Shown in pieces: positions 1 to 6,211 of a stretch of DNA of 6,211 bases. This DNA comes from an uncultured Eubacteriales bacterium (GTDB lineage Bacteria > Bacillota > Clostridia > Christensenellales > Aristaeellaceae). A program made the translations under genes and the position numbers. The DNA lies in the NCBI GenBank assembly GCA_902782795.1, contig CACZOT010000125.1:1-6211 (forward strand). The letters run 5' to 3'. How positions within the stretch are numbered: the stretch's first letter is position 1; each line of letters begins with the position of its first letter. The notes under the pieces are model-generated. The model was not told the origin of the DNA. It was given only the letters and a program-made list of their open reading frames with translations, and searched no databases.

Positions 1-728
1 CCGGTATAATCCACCAGCTCGATGCCGGCGCTCTTCTCCCTGATCATATCCCTCTGGGCATCGGTCAAGGCATTATCGGTGATGACCACCGTCTTGATTC
101 CGTACTGCTTGATTCTCTTCGAAATCTCATCGAGCGCGTAAACCGGGATGCCGTCAAAGGACTTGCCCCGGTCTTTCTCCTTTCCGTCCAGGAAACAAAC
201 GGCCCGCAGAGCGGTATTGCCGAGCAGATTTCGGATCACCCTACGGCCCATCTCGTTCGCGCCAATGATCATTACATTGATGCTCGGCGCGTTGCGTGAA
301 GCGATCTTATTCTTTTCAATGAGATAAAACCGATAGACGAAACGCGTAAAAACGATACAGCCAAACTGGAGCGTCGCGCCGATCAGGTAATACGTCAGCG
401 GCATCCTCCGGATAAACAGCGCTGTTCCCACGACCTGGATCAACGCCGTTACCAGATTCGCTCCGATGATGCGGTTCATATCGTTGATGCCCGCGTATCT
501 CCACATTCCGTTATACAGCTTGAACAGAAAGAATACCAGCAGGCACAGCACTGTATAGAATGGCGCGAACTGGTAGAACGACCCTAAATACTTATATACA
601 ACTTTATCGAACCGGTCATGCACAAAAAAGCGCAGAAGCAGCGCGGCGTAATACGCGGCGTTCACTGAAAGAATGTCCAGAAACAGAACCGCGAAGTTTC
701 GCTTGACAAATAAAAGTGCGCGTTTCAT
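1..728 (-). CDS. CapD/WbpM-like membrane nucleotide-sugar epimerase/dehydratase, N-terminal part (3' end outside window)
   Basis: The reading frame opens at the ATG at 728 and stays open for 242 codons to the window edge, so the C-terminal part is missing. The protein has about four hydrophobic segments (roughly residues 11-34, 54-72, 85-107 and 111-134). Between them is a loop with LYNGMWRYAGINDMNRI, which resembles the LYrslWRYAs-D-lrI signature of membrane CapD/WbpM/PglF-type proteins. A Rossmann-type nucleotide-binding segment follows (NVMIIGANEMG, residues 151-161), and then the usual small domain with GIPVYALDEI and IKTVVITD. Known members convert UDP-GlcNAc-type sugars (often as 4,6-dehydratases) at the inner membrane for capsule, O-antigen or glycan synthesis; the catalytic SDR domain would lie outside the window. 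Undecaprenyl-phosphate sugar transferases share a similar N-terminal layout and remain the main alternative. The start is supported by an AAGGAG 8 nt upstream. The gene is less GC-rich than the operon upstream and has its own promoter. Confidence 0.75.
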   Translation of the reverse strand, partial: MKRALLFVKRNFAVLFLDILSVNAAYYAALLLRFFVHDRFDKVVYKYLGSFYQFAPFYTVLCLLVFFLFKLYNGMWRYAGINDMNRIIGANLVTALIQVVGTALFIRRMPLTYYLIGATLQFGCIVFTRFVYRFYLIEKNKIASRNAPSINVMIIGANEMGRRVIRNLLGNTALRAVCFLDGKEKDRGKSFDGIPVYALDEISKRIKQYGIKTVVITDNALTDAQRDMIREKSAGIELVDYT

Positions 729-1055
729 TTATTGTTCTCCTTTTTGATCTATATGAAATCGACAATCCTGGAAATAGTCCAAAGCGGCGCAGCCATCCCA
801 CTCTGCCACACATACGCCTTGGCACACGCTTGACAGTTGACAATGCATCGTCTCATTTTTTCGATGTAAACACAAGAATCCCCGGAAGGGCATACTTTCC
901 CTTTCCGGAGTACCGGCTTTCACAAAATATGAACGTGCCGTCCCCGCTACCGGCAACTCGGTATCCGGTTCTGCAGACGCGATTCCACCATTTCCCAGGT
1001 CTTCTTGAGGCGCGGCCATCCGTTGACGGACTGCGCTGGCCGCCTCAAAAAGTCC
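729..1055 (-). other. Structured 5' leader of the CapD-like gene, no recognised RNA family
   Basis: About 325 nt separate the predicted transcription start from the ATG. The stretch holds no convincing gene but several inverted repeats. The largest is at 1005-1048: arms TTGAGGCGGCCA and TGGCCGCGCCTCAA, pairing except for a 2-nt bulge, with an inner TCCG/CGGA hairpin. A second is at 882-908: CCGGAAAGGG and CCCTTCCGG with one bulged A and an 8-nt loop. Shorter ones are at 936-955 (TGCCG/CGGCA) and 804-824 (TGCCA/TGGCA). Several CCGG-containing segments around 905-970 could pair in alternative ways. None of the hairpins is followed by a real U-run, so they are not intrinsic terminators. I do not recognise a riboswitch class here. 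The call rests on visible inverted repeats only; folding and conservation are untested. Confidence 0.35.
737..742 (-). promoter_or_regulatory. Ribosome binding site of the CapD-like gene
   Basis: AAGGAG on the minus strand lies 8 nt before the ATG at 728. It fixes that start codon. A TAA stop of another, probably non-coding, frame directly precedes the ATG. Confidence 0.75.
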
Positions 1056-1061
1056 ACAATT

Positions 1062-1090
1062 ATTTTAGCACAATCATTACAATGCGGCAA
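1062..1090 (-). promoter_or_regulatory. Predicted sigma70-type promoter for the CapD-like gene
   Basis: On the minus strand a -35 box TTGCCG (1085-1090) is followed by exactly 17 bp and a -10 box TAAAAT (1062-1067). The -10 box is preceded by TGC, giving an extended -10 element. Transcription would start near 1055, about 325 nt before the ATG. It lies downstream of the terminator of the GH3 gene, so the CapD-like gene is probably transcribed on its own. Confidence 0.55.
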
Positions 1091-1225
1091 TATCGCCCCC
1101 CCTCCACCGCATAATTTTACCAGAAGTTATACAAATACACTCAGCGTTTTTCGGACGGTCTCCGCGGACCTAACCTTCTCTTTCTTCCGAGTCCAAACCG
1201 CTCCGACGCTCCCGCGGCGGAGCAC

Positions 1226-1264
1226 AAAACAGCCCCCCCGATCCGCGTCGCGGGCCGGGGGGCT
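1226..1264 (-). terminator. Intrinsic terminator of the glycosidase operon
   Basis: On the minus strand, 11 nt after the GH3 stop codon, AGCCCCCC (1264-1257) pairs with GGGGGGCT (1238-1231). The inner part (CCGCGACGCGG-like) adds further pairing. The hairpin is followed by GTTTTGTG. The U-run is short, but the stem is very GC-rich and the place is right for the end of the operon. A second small inverted repeat (GCTCCG/CGGAGC, 1200-1223) follows directly. Confidence 0.85.
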
Positions 1265-1275
1265 TCTTTCAAAAA

Positions 1276-3357
1276 TCAGCGGTGAATAGAGAGGACCGCC
1301 GCGCGTTCGCCGGAAAGGGCTTCGGTGCGCGCGTCGGGCTGGCTGCCGCCGAGCCAGAGCGTAAAGCGATCGCCAGCGCTGACGCGCTCGCCCGCTTCGT
1401 TCACGGCGGTGAAGGCGTCCGGGTTGACGGCCACCCGCACGCGTTTGCTCTCGCCGGGCTTGAGGAGCACGCGCTCGTAGCCGCAGAGGACGGGATTGCG
1501 CGGCGCGAAGGGGCAATTCTCGGCGCGGACGTACGCCTCGACGACGGCCTCCGCTTCCCTCTCCCCCGCGTTTCGCACTGTGACGAACGCGTCGCCGCCA
1601 TCGAACTCGGGCTGCCCGTAGGCGAAGTGCGTGTAGGTGAGGCCATAGCCAAAGGGATAGAGCGCGTCGCCCGCGAAATAGCGGTAGGTGCGACCCTCCA
1701 TGTCATAATTGTGGAAGTCCGGAAGATCGTCCACGGAGCGGTAGAAGGTCACGGGCAGTTTTCCGGAGGGCGATACTTTGCCGAACAGGATGTTCGCCAG
1801 GGCGTTTCCGCCCGCCTGGCCGGGATACCAGGCCTGAAGGATGGCGTTCCCCTCGGTCACGGCCACGGCGCTGCCAGAGGCGTTCACGGTGACGACGGGC
1901 GTGCCCGCGGCCATGACGGCCTCGACGAGGCGGCGCTGACAGGCAGGCAGTTCAAGATCCGGCCGGTCGCCGGAAGCCCAGGCGTTGCTGGCGTCGCCCT
2001 CCTCGCCCTCCATGGTGGCGTCCAGGCCCACGCAAAGCACAACCGCGTCCGCAGCCCGGGCGGTAGCCACCGCCTCCGCGAGGCGCGCGCCGGGCAGGGC
2101 GAGGTTGTCCTCCTTGTCGTTCCAGAGGTGCGAGCCCTGCGCGTAGAGGACGCGGATGCCCCGCTCTTCGCAGGCGGCGCGGATGCCCTCCAGGAAGGTG
2201 ACGTAGCGCGAGGAGGTGCCGTTGTAGTTGCCCTCCAGGACGGGGATGCTGTTGGCGTTCGGGCCGATCACGGCCAGGGTGCGGACCTTGGCCGGGTCCA
2301 GCGGCAGCGTACCGTCGTTTTTCAGGAGCACCATGCACTTCTCGGCCGCGCGCAGCGCCAGGGACGCGTGCCCGTCGGTGTCGTTTTCTGTGAAGGGGAT
2401 GGCGTCGTAGGGGCAGTCGTCGGCGAAAAGGCCGAGGCGGAAACGCGTCGCCATGAGCCGTTCGCAGGCGCGGGTGATGTCCTCTTCGGTGACGCGGCCC
2501 TCCTGCAGCGCGGCGAGGACGTGCAGATAGGTGACGCCGCAGTTCACGTCGCACCCGGCCTTGAGGGCGAGCGCGGCGCTCTCCGGAGCGGTGGAGGTCA
2601 CCATATGGTTGTTATGGAAATCAGAGATGGCCCAGCAATCGCTGACGAAATGGCCCTCGAAGCCCCATTCCTCGCGGAGGATCTCCATCAGGTGGCTGTT
2701 GGCGCAGCAGGGCTCGCCGCGGAAGCGGTTGTACGCGCCCATGACGGCCTCCACGCCCGCCTCCTTGACGATCTTTTCAAAGGCGTACAGATACGTCTCG
2801 CGCAGGTCCTTCTCGCTCACGTCGATATCGAAGCGGTGGCGCTCGCTCTCCGGGCCGGAGTGCACGGCCAGGTGCTTGGCGCAGGCGGCGGCCTTGAGGT
2901 ATTTCGCGTCTTTCTCGCCCTGGACGCCGCGCACGAAGGCGCAGCCGGTCCGCGCGGTGAGGTACGGATCCTCGCCGTAGGTCTCCTGGCCGCGGCCCCA
3001 GCGCGGATCGCGGAAGATGTTGATATTGGGCGACCAGAACGTCAGCCCCTTGTAGATATCCCTGTCGCCGGCGGCGCTCGCGGCGTTGTACTTGGCGCGG
3101 CCCTCGGTGGAGATGACGTCCGCGATCCCGCGCACGAGATCCGCGTCGAACATCGCCGCCAGGGCGATCGCCTGGGGGAAGACCGTTGCCGTGCCCGCGC
3201 GGGCGACGCCGTGCAGGGCCTCGTTCCACCAGTTGTACGCGGGGATGCCCAGCCGCTCGATGGCGGGCGCGTCATAGCGCAGCTGGCTGGCCTTTTCCTC
3301 GACGGTCATCTGCGCGACGAGCTTCTTGGCCCGGCGCATGGCTTCCTGATGATCCAT
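1276..3357 (-). CDS. Glycoside hydrolase family 3, beta-glucosidase/beta-xylosidase-like
   Basis: This 693-residue enzyme should remove terminal beta-linked glucose or xylose (or arabinose) from oligosaccharides by a retaining mechanism. The N-terminal TIM-barrel domain (about 1-310) shows NWWNEALHGVARAG (42-55), NINIFRDPRWGRGQETYGED (111-130), AKHLAVHSGPE (160-170) and the nucleophile motif FVSDCWAI with Asp240. The alpha/beta sandwich domain (about 340-560) contains MEGEEGD (449-455) with the acid/base candidate among Glu450/452/453, then GDRPDLELP (463-471). YPFGYGLTYTHF (567-578) leads into a fibronectin-III-like C-terminal domain ending at 693. There is no PA14 insert and no signal peptide, so the enzyme is probably cytoplasmic. 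The NWWNEALHGVARAG and EGEE...GDR motifs look most like the beta-xylosidase side of the family, but substrate cannot be fixed from sequence. The ATG at 3357 is chosen because GGGAG lies 9 nt upstream; an in-frame ATG at 3441 would overlap the preceding gene by about 60 nt and adds a low-complexity leader. It is the last gene of the operon and ends in TGA. Confidence 0.93.
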   Translation of the reverse strand: MDHQEAMRRAKKLVAQMTVEEKASQLRYDAPAIERLGIPAYNWWNEALHGVARAGTATVFPQAIALAAMFDADLVRGIADVISTEGRAKYNAASAAGDRDIYKGLTFWSPNINIFRDPRWGRGQETYGEDPYLTARTGCAFVRGVQGEKDAKYLKAAACAKHLAVHSGPESERHRFDIDVSEKDLRETYLYAFEKIVKEAGVEAVMGAYNRFRGEPCCANSHLMEILREEWGFEGHFVSDCWAISDFHNNHMVTSTAPESAALALKAGCDVNCGVTYLHVLAALQEGRVTEEDITRACERLMATRFRLGLFADDCPYDAIPFTENDTDGHASLALRAAEKCMVLLKNDGTLPLDPAKVRTLAVIGPNANSIPVLEGNYNGTSSRYVTFLEGIRAACEERGIRVLYAQGSHLWNDKEDNLALPGARLAEAVATARAADAVVLCVGLDATMEGEEGDASNAWASGDRPDLELPACQRRLVEAVMAAGTPVVTVNASGSAVAVTEGNAILQAWYPGQAGGNALANILFGKVSPSGKLPVTFYRSVDDLPDFHNYDMEGRTYRYFAGDALYPFGYGLTYTHFAYGQPEFDGGDAFVTVRNAGEREAEAVVEAYVRAENCPFAPRNPVLCGYERVLLKPGESKRVRVAVNPDAFTAVNEAGERVSAGDRFTLWLGGSQPDARTEALSGERAAVLSIHR

Positions 3358-3366
3358 ATCCCTTAT

Positions 3367-3373
3367 CTCCCTT
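3367..3373 (-). promoter_or_regulatory. Ribosome binding site deciding the GH3 start
   Basis: AAGGGAG on the minus strand lies 9 nt before the ATG at 3357, inside the 23-nt gap after the stop of the aldo-keto reductase gene. It supports the short form of the GH3 protein. Confidence 0.65.
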
Positions 3374-3380
3374 CCCCGTT

Positions 3381-4562
3381 TCAGCCCTTCCCGCGCAGGC
3401 GGCGGGCGGCCTCCTCGCGCTGACGGCACAGTTCCGCCCACTTGGGCGATTTTTCCAGCAGCGCCGCGAATTCCCGCATGGCGGCGGGGATATCGATGTT
3501 CTGCGGGCAGACCGCCGCGCAGGCCCCGCAGCCGACGCAGGCGGAGGGGCGCTTATCGTCCGGCAGGGCGTCCATCTGCATGGGCACGGTCATGCCGCCG
3601 GAGAATTTGAGATCGTTAAAGGCGTGGATGAGCATGGGGATCTCCAGACCCATGGGGCAGCCGTCGCAGCAGTAGCGGCAGCGGGTGCAAGGCAGGGCGT
3701 TCTTGAGCCCTTCGGCAATCTCCATGAGCAGCGCGCGCTCGGCCTCTGTCTTCGGGGCGGAGGCGGAGAAGGTGGCGATGTTGTCTTCCATCTGCGCCAT
3801 GTTGGACATGCCGGAGAGCACCATCTTCACGTTCGGAAGGGCGATGAGGAACCGGAACGCCCAGGAGGCGATCGATTCCGCCGGGCGCAGGGCGCGCATC
3901 TTCGCCTCATCCTCCGGCGAGAGCGCGGCGAGGCGGCCGCCGCGCACGGGCTCCATCACCCACACGGGGATGTTCCTTTTCGTCAGCAGATCGTATTTCG
4001 CCGCTGCGTCCTGGAGCGTCCAATCCAGGTAGTTGAGCTGGATCTGGCAGAATTCCATGTCCGGCGCCGTCTCCAGGAACTTCTCGACCGTCTCCGGACG
4101 GCCGTGGGTGGAGAAGCCCAGGTGGCGGATGCGGCCTTTTTCCTTCTGCTCGCGGAAGTAATCCACGATGCCCCACTTGGGGTCGGTGTAGACGCCGTAG
4201 GAATTCTCATAGACGTTGTGCAGAAGGTAGTAATCGAAAACCTCCACGCCGCATTTTTGCAATTGCTCCTCGAAGACGGCCGCGGGGTCGTAGGAGGAGG
4301 CGATCTGGTGGCCGGGATATTTGGTGGCGAGGTTCCATTTTTCACGCGGATACGCGCTCAGGGCCCGGCCCACGGCGATCTCGCTCATGCCGCCGTGGTA
4401 GGGCTAGGCGGTGTCGAAGTAATTGACCCCGGCCTCGATGGCCCGAGCGACCATTTCCCGCAGCTGGCCTTCATCGATGGACTTGTCTTCCTTCTGGGGC
4501 AGGCGCATGGTCCCAAAGCCCAGGCGCGAGAGGGTCTCTCCCTGGAACTCGTTATACAGCAT
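3381..4562 (-). CDS. Fe-S aldo-keto reductase interrupted by an in-frame amber codon (possible pseudogene)
   Basis: The frame runs 393 residues from the ATG at 4562 to a TGA, broken only by TAG at codon 53. The N-terminal part (LSRLGFGTMRLP, then VNYFDTA) and the part after the TAG (PYHGGMSEIAVGRAL) join in one frame as a normal aldo-keto reductase barrel. The catalytic tetrad is complete: Asp50, Tyr55, Lys81 (ATKYPGH) and His115 (YYLLHNV). The C-terminus has two cysteine clusters, CTRCRYCCDGCP (292-303) and CVGCGACAAVCP (342-353), suited to two [4Fe-4S] clusters. The family reduces aldehydes or ketones or acts as a ferredoxin-like oxidoreductase; the substrate is unknown. A separate product from the Met at 4388 (335 residues) would lack Asp50 and Tyr55, and no proper ribosome binding site precedes it. 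The gene lies 17 nt after a GH2 gene and 23 nt before a GH3 gene, so it probably serves sugar metabolism. A recent nonsense mutation or base-call error is most likely; amber readthrough is possible. Confidence 0.88.
4370..4406 (-). other. In-frame TAG codon followed by a perfect 8-bp stem-loop
   Basis: The TAG (4406-4404) sits in the aldo-keto reductase frame between GACACCGCC and CCCTACCACGG. Five bases later CCACGGCG (4398-4391) pairs perfectly with CGCCGTGG (4377-4370) around a 13-nt loop. The stem encodes the conserved HGG and AVG residues, so codon constraint may explain it by itself. Its place resembles the downstream element described for pyrrolysine-coding mtmB messages, but I see no sequence match to that element. 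Confidence 0.4.
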
Positions 4563-4569
4563 GGCGTTT

Positions 4570-4577
4570 CCTCCTTT
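4570..4577 (-). promoter_or_regulatory. Ribosome binding site of the aldo-keto reductase
   Basis: AAAGGAGG on the minus strand lies 7 nt before the ATG at 4562, within the 17-nt gap after the GH2 stop. This near-perfect site shows that the full-length frame, upstream of the amber codon, is the natural start of the gene. Confidence 0.85.
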
Positions 4578-4579
4578 GG

Positions 4580-6211
4580 TTATCGTCTTCCCGCGCCGTG
4601 GATCTCCACGTGCAGCATGCCGGGGGCCTCGCCGCCGGTCACGGCCTCGACGGTCACGCGGATATACCGCGCGGGAACGGCCCCGTCGAACCGCACGGGC
4701 AGGTAGCTCTGCCCGGAGGCGTGTCCGCGCGCGGCTTCGATCCAGTTCGCGCCGTCCTCGGAAACGGTGACGGCGTAATCGTACCAGAGGCCGTCGTTTT
4801 GCCATTTGACGGTGAGGCCGGGCGTGGGCGTGACCGCGCCGAGGTCCACCTGCCACCACTGCGGGCAAGGCCCCGCGGCGACCCACGGGCTCTCCACCTT
4901 GCCCAGATTGATGTTGCCGGGCTCGCAGCCCTCCCGGAAGGAGGAGGCGGTCGCCGGCTTGCCGCGGCCGATATCCAGCTTGAACCAGGGCTCGAGCTTG
5001 AGCGACTGCGGCACGGAGAAGCGCTCCTTCTTATCGCAGGCGTAGACGGGCCTCTCGGCGGGCTCGGGGCATTCCGGCCCGGGCACGTGCCTGCGGCGAT
5101 CCGGCTTCGTCTCGAGGGTGATCTCCCCCGCCTCCAGGTCCTCGGCCTCGGCGCGCAGAGTGACCTTTCCGGCCGTATATCCGCCGCGCAGCAGGGCGCT
5201 GGCCACGCCCGCCTCGGCCCGCATGGGATTGGCGTGGACCCACTCCTCGCCGTCGCCGACGATGGCCGCGTCTCCCGCGAGAGTGAAGCGCACCTCCGGC
5301 TCGGCGGATTTCACCAGGGTGCCGTGTTCGTCCACTATGCAGGCATGGACGAGCAGAAGATCGCTGCCGTCGGCGGTCCACTCCTCCTCGCCCGCCCACT
5401 GGGGCGCGAGAACGACGCGCCGCGCCGTCTCCGGCGTCCGCACCTCGAAGGAGGCCGCGACCTCGCCCTCCACGAGGGCCTCGGCGCGCAGGACGCCCTT
5501 TTCCCAGGGCACGTCCTTGAAGACGATGGGCGGATGCGCGGCCGCGGGGAGATCCCTGCCGCGCAGGCGTTCGTCGCAGACGTGGGCGTTCGCCCAACCC
5601 TCCCGGGCGGTCAGGGTGCCGATCTCCCGGCCGTTGAGCAGGAGCCTGGCCGCAGGGGCGTTGGTGTAGACGTGCACGTCACGCGGCGAAGACTCGGTCC
5701 AATCGTTGGCGATGAAGCATTTCGGCCCGGCCAAGGCGATATCCTGCTGGACGTCGTAGATATGGTAGGCGAACTTGGGAAGGCGCTGCAGATCCAGGAT
5801 GCCGACCGCGCCCTCGCTCTCCTCGTAGCCGCGGTTGTGGTCGATGCCCGCCCACATGGCCGCGCCGGCGAGGCGCTCGTCCAGGCGCAGGGCGGCGTAA
5901 GCTTCGAAGCGCTCCTGGGCGTTTCGGATCATGGCCTTCTCGCCTCCGGTGTAGAAGCTGACCTTCTCGCCGCGGCGCACGCGCCTCAGCGTGGTCATGG
6001 GGCCGAACTGCTCAGTCCAGTTGTCGCCGTACTCGCGCACGTAATGGGGGCGCTCGGTGGTCTCTCCCCGGAAGGAGTGGTGGTAGATGACGGGATAATG
6101 GTCCGCCCAGGCGTACTGGCTGTCGCAGGCGCACCAGGCGGCGTCCGGACCCATCTCCTCGCGGACGATCTCCAGCTGCCTTTTGGCGAAATACTCCGGG
6201 TAATCCGTCTC
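4580..6211 (-). CDS. Glycoside hydrolase family 2 (beta-galactosidase-like), C-terminal 543 residues with F5/8-type domain
   Basis: The frame is open from the right edge (its first 19 codons precede the Met at 6154) to TAA at 4580, so the N-terminal sugar-binding domain, the Ig-like domain and the acid/base residue are outside the window. In the visible numbering, residues 1 to about 165 are the end of the TIM barrel. ERPHYVREYGDNW holds the likely nucleophile Glu60 (codon 6032-6034), and AGAAMWAGIDHNRG matches the family's G-x-x-W-x-x-x-D motif. About 177-239 (DVHVYTNAPAARLLLNGREIG) looks like DUF4982. About 262-369 is an Ig-like domain (LLVHACIVDEHGTLV). After a proline-rich linker, about 412-540 is an F5/8 type C (discoidin, CBM32-like) domain with GKPATASS, WWQVDLG and ARYIRVTVE. 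Family members hydrolyse beta-galactosides, beta-glucuronides or related links; the specificity here is open. Whether it is secreted cannot be judged without the N-terminus. It is the first visible gene of the operon. Confidence 0.87.
   Translation of the reverse strand, partial: ETDYPEYFAKRQLEIVREEMGPDAAWCACDSQYAWADHYPVIYHHSFRGETTERPHYVREYGDNWTEQFGPMTTLRRVRRGEKVSFYTGGEKAMIRNAQERFEAYAALRLDERLAGAAMWAGIDHNRGYEESEGAVGILDLQRLPKFAYHIYDVQQDIALAGPKCFIANDWTESSPRDVHVYTNAPAARLLLNGREIGTLTAREGWANAHVCDERLRGRDLPAAAHPPIVFKDVPWEKGVLRAEALVEGEVAASFEVRTPETARRVVLAPQWAGEEEWTADGSDLLLVHACIVDEHGTLVKSAEPEVRFTLAGDAAIVGDGEEWVHANPMRAEAGVASALLRGGYTAGKVTLRAEAEDLEAGEITLETKPDRRRHVPGPECPEPAERPVYACDKKERFSVPQSLKLEPWFKLDIGRGKPATASSFREGCEPGNINLGKVESPWVAAGPCPQWWQVDLGAVTPTPGLTVKWQNDGLWYDYAVTVSEDGANWIEAARGHASGQSYLPVRFDGAVPARYIRVTVEAVTGGEAPGMLHVEIHGAGRR

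Noticed and set aside
830..842. Tandem TTGACA boxes on the plus strand
   Set aside because: No -10 box at 16-18 bp, and no plus-strand gene follows. An operator role for the 7-bp direct repeat cannot be shown.
941..955. GGTAGCGGGG on the minus strand, similar to the 3' part of c-di-GMP-I riboswitches
   Set aside because: The rest of the aptamer (the GCAAA-containing segment and the closing TTACCGA) is not in the proper order or place.
978..989. T-box-like sequence GGTGGAATCGCG on the minus strand
   Set aside because: It is one base off the GGTGGAACCGCG type motif, but there is no terminator/antiterminator pair with a U-run, no visible Stem I, and the downstream gene is not a usual T-box target.
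729..1019. 96-codon minus-strand frame whose TAA directly precedes the ATG of the CapD-like gene
   Set aside because: No ribosome binding site before its ATG, which lies inside a hairpin, and no recognisable protein features. The region is better explained as an untranslated leader, though a short upstream frame cannot be fully excluded.
1114..1119. Second TAAAAT with a TGG extension on the minus strand as an alternative promoter
   Set aside because: No acceptable -35 box at 16-18 bp; the promoter at 1062-1090 is clearly better.
1282..3423. Very long plus-strand open frame (about 713 codons) fully antisense to the GH3 gene
   Set aside because: Its phase mirrors the GH3 codons in GC-rich DNA, where antisense stops are rare. 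It shows no family motifs, while the minus-strand frame has a full set of GH3 motifs.
3186..4706. Plus-strand open frame of about 506 codons opposite the aldo-keto reductase
   Set aside because: Antisense shadow caused by high GC; low-complexity Arg, Gly and Ala-rich product crossing three real genes.
4407..4886. Extended minus-strand frame upstream of the aldo-keto reductase ATG, overlapping the GH2 gene
   Set aside because: Only the last 52 codons from 4562 encode reductase sequence. The upstream part is an Arg-rich shadow of the GH2 C-terminus.

Overview
The window reads as chromosomal DNA from an anaerobic Clostridia-type Firmicute, probably gut-associated. This rests on strong AGGAGG-type ribosome binding sites, an aldo-keto reductase with C-terminal iron-sulfur cysteine motifs (a type common in anaerobes), and glycosidases typical of plant- or glycan-degrading gut bacteria. 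The taxonomic call is an inference; there is no marker gene here. All supported genes lie on the minus strand, so the window is read from right to left.

Right part (6211 to 1224): a tight three-gene glycan-utilisation operon. It starts with the C-terminal part of a family 2 glycoside hydrolase (4580-6211, N-terminus outside the window). That protein carries DUF4982-like, Ig-like and terminal F5/8-type (discoidin, CBM32-like) domains. After 17 nt comes an Fe-S aldo-keto reductase (3381-4562), and 23 nt later a compact GH3 beta-glucosidase/beta-xylosidase-like enzyme (1276-3357). A strong GC-rich intrinsic terminator at 1226-1264 closes the unit. No signal peptide is visible on the GH3 enzyme, so the last step of oligosaccharide breakdown is probably cytoplasmic. 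The operon promoter is not in the window.

The most unusual point is in the aldo-keto reductase. Codon 53 is an in-frame amber TAG, in a reading frame that is otherwise intact from a good ribosome binding site to a TGA stop. It falls two codons before the predicted catalytic Tyr55, where a Tyr codon would be expected. A perfect 8-bp stem-loop begins 5 nt after the TAG. The simplest explanation is a fresh nonsense mutation or a base-call error. Readthrough or pyrrolysine recoding is a testable alternative.

Left part (1223 to 1): a gene-free stretch of about 500 bases, then the first 242 codons of a membrane-embedded CapD/WbpM-like polysaccharide biosynthesis protein (1-728, 3' end outside the window). 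The gene-free stretch holds a good sigma70-type promoter (1062-1090) and a leader of about 325 nt with several inverted repeats. This left part is clearly lower in GC than the glycosidase operon, so the two regions may differ in origin.
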